This document shows positions 42,666 to 53,800 of a stretch of DNA of 64,000 bases, one piece after another. The DNA comes from Phocaeicola paurosaccharolyticus JCM 15092 (lineage in GTDB: Bacteria; Bacteroidota; Bacteroidia; Bacteroidales; Bacteroidaceae): contig NZ_BAJR01000004.1 in the NCBI RefSeq assembly GCF_000613805.1, forward strand, positions 62,001 to 126,000, read 5' to 3'. The first letter of the stretch is position 1; the number at the start of each line of letters is the position of its first letter. The notes under the pieces were generated by a model, which had not been told where the DNA came from, ran no database searches, and saw only the letters and a list, made by a program, of their open reading frames with translations. Both the position numbers and the translations under genes were made by a program.

Positions 42666-43067
42666 ATGAAATGTTTTAAAACACTTAGCGTACTATTTTT
42701 CGTGCTTCTATTAAGTTCTGCATTCACTTTAAAGGATAAAGGGCAAGTATACATTGCAGGAGTAGCCGCATCTTTTTCTGATTCTATTGTCTATTTTACA
42801 GATATACAGACTGTCGATAGTGTTGTGCTTGATAATCATGGTTTCTTGACTGGCCGTGCACGACTAAGTTCTCAACTAAAAACCTATTTAGAAGATAAAG
42901 AGTCTCTTCCAAACAGAGTATGTCTTGTCTATTTCTCCGAGAACCGCGATAAGCTTGAAAAACAGATTAAGAAGATTAAGGAGAAATATATCAAGAGCAA
43001 AAAATCATATATTCGTGAATTGAGTTCTGAATCATTCAAGTTTTCTAAACCGGTAATAGAAGAATAA
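42666..43067 (+). CDS. Small exported protein of unknown function
   Basis: A 133-aa protein with an N-terminal signal sequence (MKCFKTLSVLFFVLLLSSAFT). The mature part holds VYIAGVAASFSDSIVYFTDIQTVDSV and a lysine-rich helical C-terminal half (KLEKQIKKIKEKYIKSKKSYIREL). It does not match a family I can name with certainty. It lies 9 bp upstream of the clostripain-like lipoprotein and is likely co-transcribed. Confidence 0.65.
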   Translation: MKCFKTLSVLFFVLLLSSAFTLKDKGQVYIAGVAASFSDSIVYFTDIQTVDSVVLDNHGFLTGRARLSSQLKTYLEDKESLPNRVCLVYFSENRDKLEKQIKKIKEKYIKSKKSYIRELSSESFKFSKPVIEE

Positions 43068-43076
43068 TTCTTTACA

Positions 43077-44327
43077 ATGAAAAAAATCCTTATTCTCTTT
43101 TTATCAGTAGTTCTATTTGCTTCTTGTTCTCATAGCAACGATGAACCTGAGGTAATCAGTTCTGATAGAACTGTATTAGCATATTTCTTGACTAAAGATC
43201 TTTCTGAATTACAGTCCAATGTTGTGTCTATATTCGAAGGATTGCAGAAGACAAAAGAAGCTTCTACGGCATTGATTTATTGGGATAATAGGGATTATAA
43301 CTCTTCAGTAAGTGTTCCTTCTATATTAAAGTTTACTTCTGATGGAAATGGAAATGTAAACAACATATCTCAAATTAAATATAAGGAGGACTTAGCTAAA
43401 AGCACTAATATGTTTAATTTGGTTATTGGTTATGCTGATGTAGTTCGCCAATATTCAGCTAATCAGCAATCAACTGATAAAGATGTGATGACCACTGTGT
43501 TGAAAGATATGATAAGTCTTTCTTCTACCAAAGGTTATGGATTGATATTCGGATCACACTCTGAAAGTTGGATACCATCACCTAATGTGAAACTCAGTAG
43601 TCGTGCTTTTGCAAGTACCTATGAGAATCAGTTAGATATCATCGAGCTTAATGAAGCTCTAATTAATGTTTCAAGAAAATTCGATTATATATTGATGGAT
43701 GCATGTATGATGGGGAATATAGAGGTAGTCTATGAACTTCAGAATACATGTGACTACTTTATTGCGTCTCCAATGGAGGTACCTGGTATTGGCTTTCCAT
43801 ATTCAACTATAATACCGGATCTGTTCAGTGATAATGTAAGCGATTATACAACTAATATATGTAATGCATATTCAACCTACCATGCTGCTGAAGGGCACTG
43901 GGGAAATTGTATAGCTGTTAAATGCAGTGAGGTGCCAGTGCTTACAAATGAGTTGAATAGATATATAACCAGCTATTCTCCTATAGATCTCTCTACAGTG
44001 CAACCCTATTTCAGTTCAACAACAAATTCTGGTAAATATATTGGACTATCATATGATATCCTTGATTTTGTTAATAAGTTGACGAGCAACACAACTCCTT
44101 TCTCTTTTATTAATCAGTTGAAAAATACAGTTGTTGCTAGATCATTTGTTACTACTTCATCAGTTACGGGTTTTCCATCATTTATTGGTGTAGATACAAA
44201 TTCTCTGTGTGGTATGGGTATGTACATACCCATTGCATCAAAAAGCACATGGAATTCATATTTAAAACAACTTCTTTGGGGAGATGCATCAGGTTGGGCT
44301 GACTATATAACTAATAACAATTTATAG
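43077..44327 (+). CDS. Clostripain-type (C11) cysteine peptidase lipoprotein
   Basis: The 416-aa lipoprotein has a signal peptide with lipobox ending at C17 (VLFASC). The C11/clostripain catalytic dyad is visible as H161 in LIFGSHSESW and C210 in ILMDACMMGN, each after a hydrophobic strand. Members cleave after Arg or Lys, or act as self-processing peptidases. The first 60 residues carry FxxLxxDLSEL-type features common in these proteins. It is anchored in the outer membrane or periplasm. Substrate unknown; the small exported protein just upstream could be a partner or propeptide. Confidence 0.85.
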   Translation: MKKILILFLSVVLFASCSHSNDEPEVISSDRTVLAYFLTKDLSELQSNVVSIFEGLQKTKEASTALIYWDNRDYNSSVSVPSILKFTSDGNGNVNNISQIKYKEDLAKSTNMFNLVIGYADVVRQYSANQQSTDKDVMTTVLKDMISLSSTKGYGLIFGSHSESWIPSPNVKLSSRAFASTYENQLDIIELNEALINVSRKFDYILMDACMMGNIEVVYELQNTCDYFIASPMEVPGIGFPYSTIIPDLFSDNVSDYTTNICNAYSTYHAAEGHWGNCIAVKCSEVPVLTNELNRYITSYSPIDLSTVQPYFSSTTNSGKYIGLSYDILDFVNKLTSNTTPFSFINQLKNTVVARSFVTTSSVTGFPSFIGVDTNSLCGMGMYIPIASKSTWNSYLKQLLWGDASGWADYITNNNL

Positions 44328-44338
44328 TATAGTTGTCA

Positions 44339-44737
44339 CTACTCTTTCTTTGTTGGAAGGATGAAAGTAGCAAGTTCATTGCCTGTTGTGTCGGAGCTAT
44401 ATTTATATATTATAGTAACTTCGTAATCCTTGAATTTCTTCATATCTACAGAGTTATCCATTGCATCAATAAGGGAGGATTTAATCTGATTGTAGTTTTT
44501 ATGCAACAGCAAACTGTCATCAAGTATACCTGATGCTGTATAAAAGTATGTCATTGAATTCTTCTCTCTATTGTAGAAGGTACTGTCTAATATTAATAAT
44601 GAGTCTACTCTTACAGGGCATAACTTATTTATTTTCTTTGAATTATTTTCGAGAATATCTGCTTTCCTCTCTTTACCACATCCCGTTAAAAGTGTGGAGA
44701 TAATTAAAATAGCAATAAATAGGTATTTCTTTTTCAT
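44339..44737 (-). CDS. Hypothetical lipoprotein
   Basis: A 132-aa protein with a lipoprotein signal (MKKKYLFIAILIISTLLTGC, lipobox LTGC). The mature part contains VDSLLILDSTFYNREKNSMTYFYTASG and DYEVTIIYKYSSDTTGNELATF, an alternating strand pattern. I cannot name a family. It converges with the clostripain-like gene and has a clear promoter at 44758-44788. Confidence 0.68.
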   Translation of the reverse strand: MKKKYLFIAILIISTLLTGCGKERKADILENNSKKINKLCPVRVDSLLILDSTFYNREKNSMTYFYTASGILDDSLLLHKNYNQIKSSLIDAMDNSVDMKKFKDYEVTIIYKYSSDTTGNELATFILPTKKE

Positions 44738-44757
44738 AATCTATTTTGTAATTTCGG

Positions 44758-44788
44758 CAAAAGTAAAATATATAATGAACTAATCAAA
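44758..44788 (-). promoter_or_regulatory. Promoter of the hypothetical lipoprotein gene
   Basis: Minus-strand -33 TTTG (44785-44788), 19-bp gap, -7 TACTTTTG (44758-44765). Confidence 0.65.
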
Positions 44789-44825
44789 AGTTTTTTTACT
44801 TCTTTAGTCCAAAATTATAATGCAT

Positions 44826-46082
44826 ATGAGTAATATTCTTACAGAGCTAAAAAACAAAAAACATAAACGTTATCTCGGAGGTATGGATTTCTTTCGATAC
44901 GTTGGTCCGGGACTTCTTGTTACTATAGGATTTATTGATCCGGGAAATTGGGCTTCTAATTTTGCAGCAGGATCAGAATTTGGTTATGCATTACTTTGGG
45001 TTATTACCCTTGGAACTGTTATGTTGATCATTCTTCAGCATAATGTTGCCCATCTTGGTATTGTCACAGGATTGTGCCTTAGTGAGGCTGCTACCCAGTA
45101 CTGTCCTAAATGGGTATCACGCCCTATTCAGATATCTGCAATGTGTGCCTCCATATCTACTTCACTTGCTGAGATTATTGGTGGCGCCATCGCTTTGGAA
45201 ATGTTACTTGATATTCCTATAATATGGGGGTCAATCCTTACTACCATCTTTGTTTTCATAATGCTCTTTACAAACTCTTATAAGAAGATTGAAAAAGCTA
45301 TAATAGCATTTGTCTCTGTAATAGGACTATCTTTTCTTTACGAACTTTTTTTAGTAAATATAGATTGGCCTGTTGCAATTAGGTCATGGGTAACTCCAAC
45401 TATTCCCAAAGGAAGTATGATTATAATAATGAGTGTATTGGGTGCTGTCGTTATGCCACATAATCTTTTCCTTCATTCAGAGATTATACAGAGTCATGAG
45501 TACAATAAGAAGGATGAAAAGCAGATCGAGAGGGTCCTTAAGTATGAGTTCTACGATACTATGTTGTCTATGATAGTAGGATGGGCCATAAACAGTGCAA
45601 TGATACTTCTCGCCGCCGCTACATTTTTCCAGAACAACATAGTAGTTACTGAACTTGAACAGGCTAAGTCTCTTTTATCGCCACTCCTGGGTAATAATGC
45701 TGCTGTAATATTTGCTTTGGCTCTTCTTATGGCAGGTGTATCATCAACTATAACCAGTGGTATGTCTGCCGGCTCTATATTTGCAGGTATGTTCAATGAA
45801 TCGTACAATATAAAGGATATTCACTCAAAAGTGGGCATTATCATCTCTTTTGGTATTGCTTTGTTATTGATTTTCTTTATCGGTGATCCTTTTAGGGGCC
45901 TGTTAATTTCTCAAATGGTATTAAGTATTCAGCTCCCATTTACTATGTTTCTTCAGGTAGGCCTTACATCTTCTCATAAGGTTATGGGTAAGTATGCTAA
46001 TTCGAAGTGGAGTAATGTTGTGCTTTATTCATTAGCTATTACCGTTACACTTCTTAATATTATATTGTTATTTGGAATGTAA
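44826..46082 (+). CDS. Nramp-family divalent metal transporter
   Basis: The 418-aa protein (ATG at 44820 is an alternative) has eleven helices. TM1 carries the DPGN metal-binding motif (FIDPGNWASNFAAGSEFG) and TM6 MPHNLFLHSEIIQS, the Met/His pair of Nramp/MntH transporters. It imports Mn2+ or Fe2+ with protons. Members in Bacteroidetes are often of this 400-420 aa class. Mn/Fe-responsive control is not visible in the 83-bp leader. Confidence 0.9.
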   Translation: MSNILTELKNKKHKRYLGGMDFFRYVGPGLLVTIGFIDPGNWASNFAAGSEFGYALLWVITLGTVMLIILQHNVAHLGIVTGLCLSEAATQYCPKWVSRPIQISAMCASISTSLAEIIGGAIALEMLLDIPIIWGSILTTIFVFIMLFTNSYKKIEKAIIAFVSVIGLSFLYELFLVNIDWPVAIRSWVTPTIPKGSMIIIMSVLGAVVMPHNLFLHSEIIQSHEYNKKDEKQIERVLKYEFYDTMLSMIVGWAINSAMILLAAATFFQNNIVVTELEQAKSLLSPLLGNNAAVIFALALLMAGVSSTITSGMSAGSIFAGMFNESYNIKDIHSKVGIIISFGIALLLIFFIGDPFRGLLISQMVLSIQLPFTMFLQVGLTSSHKVMGKYANSKWSNVVLYSLAITVTLLNIILLFGM

Positions 46083-46182
46083 ATATGAGGTAAATACATT
46101 ATTATGTTGAATTAACTCTTTTTATTCTTTGAAAAAGAAGAATAGTTTCCATTTTAATTTTTTTTCTTTGTTAACCTATTTG

Positions 46183-46190
46183 TATCTTTG
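46183..46190 (+). promoter_or_regulatory. -7 promoter element of the HAD hydrolase gene
   Basis: TATCTTTG, 24 bp before the start. Confidence 0.45.
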
Positions 46191-46214
46191 CCATCTATAT
46201 ATTTATGATGAACT

Positions 46215-46856
46215 ATGATAGGTAAGAAAAGTGTTGTAGCATTGTTTGATTTCGATGGTGTTGTAATGGATACGGAATCACAGTATAGTAAATTCTGGAA
46301 TGCTAAAGGAAAAGAATACTTTCCGAATATAGAGAATTTTGGAGATAAAATAAAGGGACAGACTCTGACTCAAATTTGTGACAGATATTTTGACGTCGAT
46401 GCCAAAAGAAGAATTGAAGAAGAACTTGACCGTTTTGAGGAGTCTATGATATTTGACTATATCCCTGATGCACTCCCATTTATTAAAGAACTAAAGAAGC
46501 ATCAAATAAAAATCGGTATAGTTACAAGCTCAAACGAGAAAAAGATGAATAATGTGTACAAGGCACATCCGGAGCTGCTGGAACTTGTAGATAAAATTTT
46601 TACAGCAGAAATGTTTTCCCGTTCTAAACCTAACCCCGATTGTTTTTTGCTTGGAGCTTCATATTTTGATACAAAAGTTGAAGATTGCATTGTCTTTGAG
46701 GACTCTTTTCATGGACTTGAAGCAGGAAGAAAGGCAGGGATGTTTGTTGTAGGCCTTTCTACAACGAATAAAAGAGATGAAATAATCGATAAAGCTGATT
46801 ATGTTATCAGCGATTTTACCGGTTTTAATTACGAAAAACTAATTAAATTACTATAA
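46215..46856 (+). CDS. HAD-superfamily phosphatase / beta-phosphoglucomutase-like hydrolase
   Basis: A 213-aa HAD protein of subfamily IA: motif I FDFDGVVMDTES (nucleophile D12, acid/base D14), motif II GIVTSSNEKK, motif III/IV KPNPDCFLLGASYF and CIVFEDSFHGLEAGRKAGMFVVG. It dephosphorylates or isomerises a sugar phosphate or a related metabolite; the cap domain (about residues 15-80) does not fix the substrate. Confidence 0.88.
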   Translation: MIGKKSVVALFDFDGVVMDTESQYSKFWNAKGKEYFPNIENFGDKIKGQTLTQICDRYFDVDAKRRIEEELDRFEESMIFDYIPDALPFIKELKKHQIKIGIVTSSNEKKMNNVYKAHPELLELVDKIFTAEMFSRSKPNPDCFLLGASYFDTKVEDCIVFEDSFHGLEAGRKAGMFVVGLSTTNKRDEIIDKADYVISDFTGFNYEKLIKLL

Positions 46857-46890
46857 AGAAATAAACTTATTAATTTAAAAGAATATAATT

Positions 46891-47712
46891 ATGGCAGGAT
46901 ATATTTCAGGTGATACAAGAAAGGTTACTACCCATAGACTTATTGAAATGAAGCAGAGAGGAGAGAAGATCTCAATGCTTACTTCATATGACTATACAAC
47001 TGCTCAGATTGTTGATGGAGCTGGTATAGATGTTATTTTAGTAGGTGATTCTGCATCTAATGTTATGGCTGGAAATGTTACAACTTTACCTATAACGCTT
47101 GACCAGATGATTTATCATGGTAAATCTGTTGTAAGAGGTGTTAAAAGAGCGCTTGTTGTTATAGATATGCCTTTCGGAACATATCAGACTTCGGACTTTG
47201 AGGCCGTTACCAATGCAATCAATATCATGAAAATTACACATTGCGATGCATTAAAACTTGAAGGCGGAGAAGAGATTATTGATGCTGTGAAGAAGATTAT
47301 TGCAGCTGGGATTCCAATTATGGGACATCTAGGATTAATGCCTCAATCAATTAATAAATATGGTACATATACTGTAAGAGCAAAGGATGATGAAGAGGCT
47401 GAAAAACTTATCCGCGATGCTCATCTTCTTGAAGAAGCTGGATGCTTTGGTCTTGTTTTAGAGAAGATTCCAGCAGAATTGGCTAAACGTGTTGCTGATG
47501 AACTTACAATTCCTGTTATAGGAATAGGTGCAGGCGGCGGTGTAGATGGACAGGTTCTTGTTGTTTCAGATATGCTTGGAATGTCAAATGGATTTAGTCC
47601 AAGATTTCTTAGAAGATATGCAAATCTTCATACAATAATGACTGATGCTATTCAGCAATATGTTAAGGATGTCAAGGATAGTGACTTCCCTAATGTTAAC
47701 GAACAGTATTAA
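46891..47712 (+). CDS. panB: 3-methyl-2-oxobutanoate hydroxymethyltransferase
   Basis: First committed step of pantothenate synthesis; transfers a hydroxymethyl group from methylene-tetrahydrofolate to alpha-ketoisovalerate. The 273-aa protein shows the family opening [38 protein letters not shown] region, [11 protein letters not shown] and [25 protein letters not shown]. The Mg2+ and substrate acids (D in VGDS, E of KLEGG) are intact. Located between the HAD gene and an MFS gene, spacing 34 and 20 bp. Confidence 0.95.
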   Translation: MAGYISGDTRKVTTHRLIEMKQRGEKISMLTSYDYTTAQIVDGAGIDVILVGDSASNVMAGNVTTLPITLDQMIYHGKSVVRGVKRALVVIDMPFGTYQTSDFEAVTNAINIMKITHCDALKLEGGEEIIDAVKKIIAAGIPIMGHLGLMPQSINKYGTYTVRAKDDEEAEKLIRDAHLLEEAGCFGLVLEKIPAELAKRVADELTIPVIGIGAGGGVDGQVLVVSDMLGMSNGFSPRFLRRYANLHTIMTDAIQQYVKDVKDSDFPNVNEQY

Positions 47713-47732
47713 TAAATTTATCTGGCAGAAAT

Positions 47733-48893
47733 ATGTTTGACGATCTGTTTTATCCAAAAGAAAGGAAAGGCCTTTGGACCAAAGAGATGATTCTTTTATC
47801 TCTTTCAAACTTTTTTTTGTATATCTCGCTATATATATTTCTGCCTTCATTACCATATTGGTTGACAAATCAATTTGGTTATAGCCTAGTTATCAGCTCA
47901 ATAGTTATGGCATCTTTTGCTATAGCTATATTTATTCCAGGCCCGTTCAATAATTACCTACTAGATGCATTTAAAAGGAAAAAAGTAGCCTTCTGGTCCT
48001 TTGTATTATTGGGGTTGTCGGCTTTAGGATATATTGGTGCGGTATCATTATGTATTGTCTTGGCACTGAGAATAGTTCAGGGAATTCTTTTCAGTATTAT
48101 TACAACGACGACCAGCAGTACTTTATTAATAGATATTACGCCTACGAATAAGAGGACAATAGCAAACCTCACTTTCACACGCGTAGGAAGGTCTGGCATG
48201 ATGATTGGTGTTGTAATAGGAATTTATCTGTTAGATAACTATGAGGTTAATATGTTGTTCTATATAAGCGCTGCCCTTACACTTTTATCATGTTTTACTA
48301 TACTGTTTATTAGGGTACCTTTCAGAGCACCATTGAAACCATCTTTTTTCTCACTAGACAGGTTTCTTCTACCTAGAGTTCTACCTGCTGCTGTGAATAT
48401 GATTTCTACACCTATAATATTGGGAATATTGATAACAATGTTGCAGGTGAATGTTTCATTTCTGTCGCTTGCATTAGGCTTTACTATAGGATTTATACTT
48501 ATGCATGTTCTCTTTAAAAACCTTCAAGGTAAGTCAGAATTGGAATTAAGTACTTCATTAATAGTTATAGGTTGTCTACTTATAATGATTACTTCTTCTA
48601 TTATTATATCATATATTGGTTATATCTTACTTGGAACAGGGTTGAGTATTGCAGCAAACAGATTCTATGTCATTATTATAAGCATGCCGCTTCATTGTGA
48701 AAGAGGTTCAGCAAATAATACATACAATCTGATATGGGAGTTAGGAATACTTATTGGTATAGTGATAGGCTTTTCTTTTGATGGCTCAACTATCGCTGAA
48801 TTATTAGTATCAATAGCTATAGCCTTAATCTCTCTTTTTCTTTATGAATTTAAAATACACAAGTGGTATTACTCGCTAATGGATAATAAATAA
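47733..48893 (+). CDS. MFS-family transporter
   Basis: The 386-aa membrane protein has twelve helices; the MFS signature between helices 2 and 3 appears as PGPFNNYLLDAFKRKKVAFWSF (G-x-L-x-D-x-x-x-R-K type) and the later VGRSGMMIGVVIGIYL. It falls among bacterial drug or metabolite exporters, with no substrate motif. Placed between panB and ettA; it may be transcribed with panB, but a functional link is not shown. Confidence 0.8.
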   Translation: MFDDLFYPKERKGLWTKEMILLSLSNFFLYISLYIFLPSLPYWLTNQFGYSLVISSIVMASFAIAIFIPGPFNNYLLDAFKRKKVAFWSFVLLGLSALGYIGAVSLCIVLALRIVQGILFSIITTTTSSTLLIDITPTNKRTIANLTFTRVGRSGMMIGVVIGIYLLDNYEVNMLFYISAALTLLSCFTILFIRVPFRAPLKPSFFSLDRFLLPRVLPAAVNMISTPIILGILITMLQVNVSFLSLALGFTIGFILMHVLFKNLQGKSELELSTSLIVIGCLLIMITSSIIISYIGYILLGTGLSIAANRFYVIIISMPLHCERGSANNTYNLIWELGILIGIVIGFSFDGSTIAELLVSIAIALISLFLYEFKIHKWYYSLMDNK

Positions 48894-48912
48894 ACATATA
48901 TTATAAAAGAAT

Positions 48913-50598
48913 ATGGCAGACGATAAGAAAATTATATTTTCGATGGTAGGCGTAAGTAAGGCCTTCCAGGCGAATAAACAGGTATTGAAAAACATCTACC
49001 TATCCTTTTTTTACGGTGCAAAGATCGGTATTATCGGTCTTAACGGATCAGGTAAATCAACTTTGCTTAAAATTATAGCTGGCTTAGAGAAGAGCTATCA
49101 AGGTGAAGTAGTATTCTCACCAGGTTATTCTGTAGGCTATCTTGCTCAGGAACCACATCTTGACGATACTAAGACTGTAAAAGAGATTGTTATGGAAGGT
49201 GTTCAGGAGATTGTAGACATTCTGGCAGAATATGAAGAGATAAACAATAAATTCGGTCTTCCTGAATATTATGAGGATCAGGATAAGATGGATGCACTTT
49301 TTGCCCGTCAGGCTGAGTTGCAAGATAAGATTGATGCAACAGATGCATGGAATCTTGACAGTATGTTGGAAAGAGCTATGGATGCTCTGAGATGTCCACC
49401 TGAAGATCAACCAGTAAAAAATCTTTCTGGAGGTGAGCGTCGTCGAGTTGCTCTTTGTCGTCTTCTTCTTCAGAAACCTGATATATTATTGCTCGATGAG
49501 CCGACCAACCACCTTGATGCAGAGAGTATCGACTGGTTGGAACAGCATCTACAACAATATGAAGGTACAGTTATAGCTGTTACTCACGACCGTTACTTCC
49601 TTGATCATGTTGCAGGATGGATTCTTGAACTTGATCGTGGTGAAGGTATTCCTTGGAAAGGTAACTACTCAAGTTGGTTGGAACAGAAGACTAAGAGAAT
49701 GGAGATGGAGGAGAAGGTTGCAAGTAAACGTAGAAAGACTCTTGAGAGAGAGCTTGATTGGGTACGCCTTGCTCCAAAAGCTCGTCAGGCTAAAGGTAAA
49801 GCTCGTCTTAACTCTTACGACAAACTTATAAATGAGGATGTTAAGGAGAAAGAGGAGAGACTAGAGATATTTATTCCTAACGGACCTCGTCTTGGTAATA
49901 AAGTTATCGAGTCAATCGGAGTATCTAAGGCTTATGGTGACAAACTTCTTTTCGATAACTTGAACTTTATGTTACCACCTAATGGTATTGTTGGTGTAAT
50001 TGGCCCTAATGGTGTTGGAAAGACTACTCTTTTCCGTCTTATTATGGGATTGGAAAAGGTTGACGGAGGTACATTCGAGGTTGGTGAGACAGTAAAATTG
50101 GCATATGTTGACCAGCAACATAAAGATATTGATCCAGAGAAATCTGTTTATCAGGTTATAAGTGGTGGTAATGAGTTAATTCGTCTCGGTGGAAGAGATA
50201 TTAATGCCAGAGCTTACCTAAGCCGTTTCAACTTTTCAGGTGCTGATCAGGAAAAGCTCTGCGGTATGCTTTCCGGTGGTGAGAGAAACAGACTTCATCT
50301 TGCTATAGCATTGAAAGAGGAGGGTAATGTACTTCTTCTTGATGAGCCAACTAATGATATTGACGTTAATACTCTTCGTGCTTTAGAGGAAGGCCTTGAA
50401 GATTTTGCAGGATGCGCTGTTGTAATCAGTCATGACCGTTGGTTCCTTGATAGAATTTGTACTCATATCCTTGCTTTCGAAGGAAACAGTGAGGTGTTCT
50501 TCTTCGAAGGATCATATACAGAATATGAAGAGAACAAGATGAAACGATTGGGTTATGAAGAACCTAAGAGAGTTCGTTATCGTAAACTTATGGAATAA
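48913..50598 (+). CDS. ettA: Energy-dependent translational throttle protein EttA (ABC-F)
   Basis: A 561-aa ABC-F protein that binds the ribosomal E site and gates entry into elongation according to ATP/ADP. Two ATPase domains: Walker A GLNGSGKSTLL and GPNGVGKTTLF, signatures NLSGGERRRVALCRLL and MLSGGERNRLHLAIAL, Walker B motifs ILLLDEPTNHLD and VLLLDEPTNDID. The linker (about residues 240-300, with many Arg/Lys) and the arm pattern fit EttA rather than Uup or other ABC-F proteins. Strong terminator follows. Confidence 0.94.
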   Translation: MADDKKIIFSMVGVSKAFQANKQVLKNIYLSFFYGAKIGIIGLNGSGKSTLLKIIAGLEKSYQGEVVFSPGYSVGYLAQEPHLDDTKTVKEIVMEGVQEIVDILAEYEEINNKFGLPEYYEDQDKMDALFARQAELQDKIDATDAWNLDSMLERAMDALRCPPEDQPVKNLSGGERRRVALCRLLLQKPDILLLDEPTNHLDAESIDWLEQHLQQYEGTVIAVTHDRYFLDHVAGWILELDRGEGIPWKGNYSSWLEQKTKRMEMEEKVASKRRKTLERELDWVRLAPKARQAKGKARLNSYDKLINEDVKEKEERLEIFIPNGPRLGNKVIESIGVSKAYGDKLLFDNLNFMLPPNGIVGVIGPNGVGKTTLFRLIMGLEKVDGGTFEVGETVKLAYVDQQHKDIDPEKSVYQVISGGNELIRLGGRDINARAYLSRFNFSGADQEKLCGMLSGGERNRLHLAIALKEEGNVLLLDEPTNDIDVNTLRALEEGLEDFAGCAVVISHDRWFLDRICTHILAFEGNSEVFFFEGSYTEYEENKMKRLGYEEPKRVRYRKLME

Positions 50599-50613
50599 AT
50601 ATAGTTATATAAA

Positions 50614-50647
50614 GAAGGCTGACCGTTTATTATGGTTGGCCTTTTTT
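50614..50647 (+). terminator. Terminator of ettA
   Basis: AAGGCTGACC/GGTTGGCCTT stem followed by TTTTTTA. Confidence 0.85.
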
Positions 50648-50766
50648 ATCAATTATTATCGCTAAATTACGAATAGTTATTAATGGTTACTTTCATTTGC
50701 TATAGAATAGTAAATTACATTTAAAAAATGTAATCTTTATGTAACAATCATACAAGATTAAATATA

Positions 50767-50774
50767 TATCTTTG
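50767..50774 (+). promoter_or_regulatory. -7 promoter element of the Oar-like receptor gene
   Basis: TATCTTTG, 42 bp before the start at 50817. Confidence 0.55.
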
Positions 50775-50816
50775 TGCGTATTTTAATAATCAATAAACTT
50801 AATTAATTAAAATTTC

Positions 50817-53800
50817 ATGGCAAAAAGAATGCGATTTATTCTTTCCACACTTATTGTTTTAGTAGTGATGACAGCTAAAGCACAGGTTACCACATCCTCA
50901 ATAAGCGGAAAGATAACAGACAGTAACAAGGAAGCTATCATTGGAGCTACTATTCAGGCAGTTCATGAACCTTCAGGTACTCACTACGGTGCAATTACAA
51001 ACATTGATGGCCGTTACTCAATTCAGGGTATGCGTGCAGGCGGACCTTACAAAGTTGAAATCTCGTACATCGGTTACAAGACTGAAATTATCAAAGGTAT
51101 TACGCTTAACTTAGGTGAGACAGCGAATGTCTCTTCACAAATGTCTGAATCTTCAGAATTATTGGGTGAAGTGATGGTTGTTGGAAGAGCTGGTCTTGAT
51201 GCTACAAAAACAGGAGCTGCGATGAGTATTAATGCAAACGAGATTGCTCGTATGCCATCTATTACTAATAGCATTGCAGATATTACTCGTTTGAATCCAC
51301 AAATCAGTGTTTCTACTAGTGGTGCTATGTCTTTTGCAGGATCAAACAACCGATACAACTCATTTATGGTTGACGGTGCTGCAAATAACGACGTGTTTGG
51401 ATTGACTTCTAATGGTTCTAATGGTGGACAGGCAGGTGCACAACCTCTATCAATGGAGACTGTAGAACAAATTCAGGTAAGTGTTGCTCCATTTGACGTT
51501 CGTCAATCAGGATTTACTGGTGGTGCAATAAATGCTATTACCAAATCAGGAACAAATGAGTTCCATGGCAGTGTATATGGTGACTGGTTGAATCAATCAT
51601 TAATAGGTAGTAAATATAAAAGAATTGATGGTACTACAAGTCAGGCTTATGAAGATGAAAAAGAATATCGTTATGGCTTAACTGTAGGTGGACCAATCAT
51701 AAAAAATAAATTGTTCTTCTTTGCAAACTATGAGAAGTCAAACAAAGAGTATCCAAATAACTATGGTCTAGGTTCTGAATTATCAAAAATTGATGAGGCT
51801 GAAGCAAAAAAAGTAATAGATAAGATTAACGAATTGGCTGCAGCGCAAGGTGTAGAATATAATACAGCAATTGTTAATCCTAAGAACTATACTAAATCTG
51901 ATAAGGCTGGTTTGAAGTTAGACTGGAACATAAACGATATGCATAAAGCATCTTTCCGTTGGAGTTTAGTTTCTGCTAAACAGCTTAACAGCAATAGTTC
52001 AGCGTCAAGCTTACGTGCTTCTAATAACCAATATGATTTCGTTTCTAAAACAAATACATTTATTGGTGAGTTGCAGAGCCGTTTTTCTGATGTGTTAAGC
52101 AACGAAGCTCGTCTATCTTACGTACGCGTTCGTGACGAAAGACAACCTTATGGCGATCCAGCTCCACAATTACAGATCTCTAATGTTGGTGGTGGAACTC
52201 TCTATTTTGGTACTGAATACTCTTCAGGTGCAAACAGCCTAAATCAAGATATCTACACTTTGACAGATAATTTGACTTGGAATCTTGGAAGACATTCATT
52301 GACATTTGGTACAAACAATGAATTATATACATTCGAAAACTTATTTATTCAGAATATTTATGGTTCATATGCATTCAACAATGTTGATGATTTCTTAGCT
52401 GGTAAGATTAAAACATTCCAATATGGACATGCAAATACAGATGTAACAGGTGATCCTCGTTGGGCTGCTAAGTTCTCTTCTGCTCAAGTAGGTTTCTATG
52501 TACAGGATAAATTTGATGTAAACGATAATTTTCAGTTAACATATGGTTTACGTGCTGATATGCCATTCTCTTTCGATACTCCTTTAGCTAACGAACCATT
52601 CAATAAGTTTGCAGCTGAAAAGAATTGGGGAGTTAAGACTGACCAAAAGATAAGCAGCGCACCATACTGGTCACCACGATTCGGTTTCCGTTGGAACATC
52701 AATGGTGATAACAAGTATATCCTTCGTGGTGGTGCAGGTATCTTTACAGGACGTATACCTTTCGTTTGGTTGAGCAACAACTTCTCAAACACTGGTATCC
52801 AGATGACATCATTCTATGCATCAAATCCTAACATTCCAGTTCTTCTTGATCCAACCAAACAAACAGACCAAGAACCACTTCTAAAAGCTGATGGTAACCA
52901 GACAATCAACGTATTCGACAAAGACTTCCGCTTTGCTCAGACTGCTCGTTTCAACTTAGCATTAGATTTCGAACTTGCCGGTATCAACTGGACAGCTGAA
53001 GGTATCTATTCTAAGACTATAAATGATATCGTTTATAGCGATCTATCTCGTGACTTGAACGGTAAGACAGTTGGTGAAACTTATACAAATATGGCATACG
53101 ATGTACGTCCAATGTTTGATAGAGTTACAACAGGAACTGCTTTCTCAAATATATATATGCTTAGCAACACAAGCAAAGGTTACTCATACAACCTTTCTAT
53201 CATGGGTACTAAGAAGTTTAATTTCGGTCTTGATTTGATGGCATCTTATGCATACTCAGTATCAAAATCTCTTAACAGTGGTACTTCTTCAGTAGCTAAA
53301 TCAAACTTCCGTTATAACTATACTTATAAGAATGCAAACAGCCCAGAGTTAGGTAATTCTGCATTTAATATACCTCATCAGATTAAAGCTTCTGCTTTCT
53401 ATCATAAAGAGTTCTTTAAGAATCAGAAGACTACATTCGGTTTGATCTATACAGGTTCATCTGGCTCTCCATACTCAATTTATTATTATGGTGACCTTAA
53501 CGGTGATGGTGCTGATGGTAATGACTTGATGTTTATCCCTACAGATGATCAGATCGATGCTATGAAATTTACTGCAACAACTAAGTATACTGCAGATGCT
53601 CAGAAAGCTAACATGAAGCAGTGGATTGCTAATGATCCTTATCTAAGCAAGCATCGTGGTGAATACTACGAACGTTATCAGGATAATGAAGAATTTGAAC
53701 ATCATTTTGATTTCCATTTCTCTCATGAAGTTAAGTTTAAAGTTGGTGAAAGATTCAATGCTTTAGAGTTGACATTCGATATCTTGAATGTTGGTAACTT

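Noticed and set aside
44333..44533. ORF overlapping the lipoprotein gene on the opposite strand
   Set aside because: It is antisense to a gene with a clear lipobox and promoter and encodes no recognisable protein.
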